From contig CAJJDP010000239.1 of the NCBI GenBank assembly GCA_905182995.1, forward strand, positions 1 to 23,719: a stretch of DNA of 23,719 nt, written 5' to 3'. The stretch is from Paramecium octaurelia. Its lineage: Eukaryota; Ciliophora; Oligohymenophorea; Peniculida; Parameciidae. The notes beneath the pieces are model-generated. The model worked only from the letters and a program-made list of their open reading frames with translations, was not told the DNA's origin and searched no databases. Made by a program: the position numbers and the translations under genes. Of the stretch, positions 20,765-23,719 are shown piece after piece (the first letter of the stretch is position 1; each line of letters starts with the position of its first letter).

Positions 20765-21052
20765 ATGGCATTTCATATCTAACTCATATTCAAAGTAAGA
20801 TATGAACATGTAGGACGATTTGAATTTGGACAAGTATATAATCTTGAATGAGTGAAGTATCAAACTTCATATAGTTACAATGCCCTTAGCTAAGTGTTCA
20901 CAAATTACCTAATTGATGGATGGAGAGGATTAATATCCTAAGTGTAACATGCTTTCCAAACTTTATATTACAGATTAAGAAGCAAAATCAAGTAGAGGGA
21001 TCAATTCTATCGAAGTAATTTTATTCTTAGAAGCAATCCAGATCTTTTTTGA
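20765..21052 (+). pseudogene. Unassigned coding relic with one in-frame TGA
   Basis: From ATG 20765 the frame gives MAFHIQLIFKVRYEHVGRFE and then FGQVYNLE. It meets TGA at 20849-20851 and stays open in the same frame for another 66 codons (VKYQTSYSYNALSQVFTNYL, then IDGWRGLISQVQHAFQTLYY, and on) to TGA 21050-21052. The composition is continuous across the TGA, which suggests a nonsense change, possibly of a Trp codon, in an old exon. No family recognised, and the link across the TGA is inference. Confidence 0.35.
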
Positions 21053-21600
21053 CTAATTTAAAATGGCTATAATCAGGCTTCGATACAAATCTGTCTTTTT
21101 AAATGCAATGGAAATTTTAATTTTGATTGAAGTAATCGTTAAAGATAAGTCAATTAATTTCCAAAATTAAATCCTTACATAAAAATTTTATAAACTCTTG
21201 CCTGTTTTTGCTTAAGGATTATAAAATTATTTATAAATTAAATATTGAATTTTGCATCAAATTCGAAAAATATTAAACAAGTAAGCATCAATATAAAACA
21301 AGAAGGTTCAAATCGATTCCTTTAGCATCTAATAAATCTGACTTAGCTATCAAGAGAAATATTTCAAGCGAAAGCATCAGGAATTACATTAGGTTTGAGG
21401 AAAATAAAAATGTTGATGTGTAAATAAAAGTGGGTTTTAGCTAAATCGTATAAAAAAGAATAAAAATAGGGGGTAATGAGTAAAAATGAGCCAAAAATTA
21501 AGATAGAACTAAATAAATAAATTGGAAGAAACTAATTCAGCAACTTAGCTATTTTTTTATGGGTAATAAAATCGAAATTTGGTTAGCGTGTTCTTTACAA

Positions 21601-21835
21601 GACAGGGAAGGATTTGAAGTAACTTTAATGAATTTTGATTAAGCAATTAAGAAAGATTTAGAAGATTCTGAGTATTATTTTAATAAAGGTAAAATTAAAA
21701 ATGGATGACTTTTTAGCTAATACTCTATTTAAAATTAACAGATTTGAAGAAGCTTTAGAAAATTACGATTCAAGAAAAATTCTGACTAATATAAATTCAA
21801 ATGTATAATAGTTTATTTTTCATTTTTAGAATTGA
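21601..21835 (+). pseudogene. TPR gene relic with conserved intron position
   Basis: Frame 21601-21688 gives DREGFEVTLMNFDQAIKKDL then EDSEYYFNK; the last part matches the end of exon 1 of the TPR gene at 10473-13720. A 28-nt intron follows (21689-21716, GTAAAATT start, CTTTTTAG end), again splitting a G|CT codon. The next exon reads ANTLFKINRFEEALENYDS, one TPR unit, then degenerates (RKILTNINSN) and stops at TGA 21833-21835. It lies on the opposite strand to the main gene. A further scrap (QEALDILIK, about 21886-21912) may be another decayed unit. Probably a dispersed, truncated family member. Confidence 0.7.
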
Positions 21836-23461
21836 CGCTATTAGTATTATTCTTAGAAGTACTAAAGGCATTTATGAATATAAATTAAGAAGCTTTAGAT
21901 ATTCTAATCAAGAAACACATATGAATTATATATAAACTATATAATTTATAAAACTTGGTCCTAATTTAGAATATGTATGTAACATTCAATCACTATCTAT
22001 CTTTGAAATTTTTTTATTCTTTAGGGATCTTGTCTGTTGTATTTAAAATCTCCTTACAGATAATTAATTTCTTAATTAAAATTGAAAGCAAATTGTTTCT
22101 TTTGAACAAAGCCTTAATTAACTTTTGATATGTTTTTCTTTAATTTTTTTGTCATATTTAAAATGCCAAATAGCTTTTTTGGTATATTTTCTAGCTAACC
22201 GTCTTAAATTTCGAATGTTACATCAAAACTATTGTTATTTTGGCCTTCTTCTTAACTTTCTTATTTATATGGATTTTGAGAAACTTATTAATGTATAATT
22301 CATAGCTATCATTTGACATTTCTTTGTTATTTATTGAGAAATTTGTTAAACAGGATTTAATATAAATAAAAGAACAAGAAATCATGAACTATTTAATTTA
22401 TTAGAATCCCATCCAAAACAATTTTGCCATTTTTCTCCATTATTATCCACTTCGCTCTATAATAAAAAAAATAAATTCTACATTCTAACAATTATAGAAA
22501 TTAAAATGATATATATAAATTTTTACTCACTAAACATTCTTAATTTATTGAAGAAAAATTAAAGTTATTTTAAGCTAACTTGATACCTTTCCAGGTCAAT
22601 TATTGATGTAATTAAATAGTAGCCCTCCAATTCAACAATTTCAGCTCTCTTTTCAGCTTGTTCAAGAAAAACTCTTTAATATTGTTTAAGATATCCTTTT
22701 TAAATAATAAAATTTAAGGAGGTAAGTCATTATTAGATGAAAAGACTTATATTTAAGTCAAGTAAGCAAATACCTAAATTCTATATTGTCTTGCATTAGA
22801 TTTTTATATTTTAATAAGTTTGGTAGCATTCAAATTGTCTATTATAATAAGCCTTAAAAAAGTTGATAATTAATGATGATTCGTAGATTTATTTACATAT
22901 ATGAGTAAACTAATGAATTAATTTGAATTTGGTCCATCCTTTTAGTATTTTTAAATTGTGGCGTTTTATTATAAATGCCTTAAAGTATGAAGTTTTATTT
23001 GATTTTAAAAATAATTCTTTAATTCATGCATAACTTTTTTATATTACCTTGAATAATAAGAAAATATCCTTAGAATCAATTTTTAATAAATTAAAAGAAG
23101 TATTCTTTCAGCAGATCTAGATATATTACATTAATTTTATTCGGACCTCATTAAATACAACCATATCAAAAACAAAGTGTTATTTATATTCTAATGAGTT
23201 TTATTATTTATTTACTCTCGCTTAATCTAATCAGAATCTAAACTAATAATTAAAGTGTATAGCCTAAAATAATTCCTATCAGCAGCAAATAAGGATAGAG
23301 AACAAATGAGTAATCAAAATCTTTGTTTAAAATAATTATTACCCAAAGTCATTCGCGGAGCCAAATAGCTAATCTTCTGCTGAGTCTTCTATATTAGTGT
23401 CGGCTTACATTCATAGAGTTATACTTGAGCTCTTCTACTACTTCTTATTTTTGAAATCTCC
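21836..23461. other. A+T-rich subtelomeric stretch, no gene seen
   Basis: No gene can be defined. Between 23314 and 23520 on the minus strand a 68-codon TGA-free frame contains MYEEISKIRSSRRAQVQLYE and APRMTLGNNYFKQRF. It may be a frameshifted continuation of the ORF at 23462-23611, but the junction is not clear. Confidence 0.35.
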
Positions 23462-23611
23462 TCATACATAGATATAATTTTCAAAATTGTAATTCTAGCA
23501 TTTTTAGTTTAAACAAGTCATCCAAACAGCTTAATAATATTGAATCTCTTCTTATATAATATCAAAATTGGAATTAAATAGATGAGAAATATGCTATAAA
23601 TATCGATTCAT
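23462..23611 (-). CDS. Small telomere-adjacent ORF, 49 residues, probable fragment
   Basis: ATG 23609-23611 to TGA 23462-23464 on the minus strand, beginning MNRYLQHISHLFNSNFDI. It has five in-frame TAA/TAG codons read as Gln. Composition is protein-like. It starts only 80 bp from the telomere and points away from it. It may continue, after a shift or intron, into the frame that ends at 23314. Function unknown; it may be a relic. Confidence 0.3.
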
Positions 23612-23690
23612 TTTTAAACTCCTTAAGACTGTTTATACAGTTGATTTGGTTTTTTTAAATTAATAAAAACTTAAATCACCTTTGCTTTGT

Positions 23691-23719
23691 GGGTTTGGGG
23701 TTTGGGTTTTGGGTTTGGG
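23691..23719 (+). repeat. Telomere, variable G3T3-type repeats
   Basis: The window ends GGGTTT, GGGGTTT, GGGTTTT, GGGTTT, GGG. This is G-rich on the + strand and so is the right-hand chromosome end. Mixed units with variable G and T numbers fit Paramecium, whose telomerase makes heterogeneous repeats, rather than Tetrahymena (uniform GGGGTT). Confidence 0.9.

Noticed and set aside
21300..21325. tRNA T-arm-like word ggttcaaatc
   Set aside because: No D-arm, anticodon arm or acceptor pairing found upstream.
21124..21488. About 120-codon TGA-free frame on the + strand
   Set aside because: No ATG, no recognisable motif; length within what chance gives when only TGA stops.

Overview
The window looks like macronuclear DNA from a Paramecium-type ciliate, at a chromosome end. 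Four things in the sequence say so. (1) It ends at 23691-23719 in a G-rich telomeric tract mixing GGGTTT with GGGGTTT and GGGTTTT units. (2) Convincing reading frames use TAA and TAG inside the gene as Gln and TGA as the only stop, which is why a standard-code search finds almost nothing. (3) The introns are 27-29 nt, start with GT and end with AG. (4) The DNA is very A+T rich, roughly three quarters by eye. The species cannot be fixed from this alone.

Layout. 627-2940 (+) is a decayed gene resembling the ciliary protein CFAP47, broken by frameshifts and in-frame TGAs. 2941-6130 holds only coding-like fragments, including a 303-codon TGA-free frame (5342-6253). 6131-9450 (+) is a decayed cysteine-rich (furin-like) surface-protein gene. 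10473-13720 (-) is the best gene: a tetratricopeptide-repeat (TPR) protein of about 864 residues and 24 exons. Each TPR unit is one 102-nt exon, and each unit boundary carries a tiny intron at the same codon, so exon plus intron was amplified as a 129-131 nt module. Three modules make a 390-bp higher-order repeat that is identical over about 1.35 kb. Divergent from it, 190 bp away, is an intact 161-codon ORF (13911-14396, +) of unknown function. 15057-15970 (+) is a broken gene for a membrane protein with one visible TM segment. 15971-18590 is essentially gene-free.

At 18591 there is a single N followed at once by three C-strand telomere units (18592-18609). The remaining 5.1 kb is therefore bounded by outward-facing telomere sequence on both sides. 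That implies either a scaffold join or a chromosome-breakage site. This right segment holds a short ORF (19245-19472), an unassigned relic (20765-21052), a two-unit TPR relic with the same intron position (21601-21835, +) and a small minus-strand ORF next to the telomere.

The picture is a degenerating subtelomere with two intact-looking genes in the middle. The most interesting system is the intron-per-repeat TPR gene: its amplification copied introns along with protein modules, and it includes stopless 3n introns, GTT-donor introns, a 5-bp deletion that a shifted acceptor could repair, and a dead last intron that provides the stop codon.
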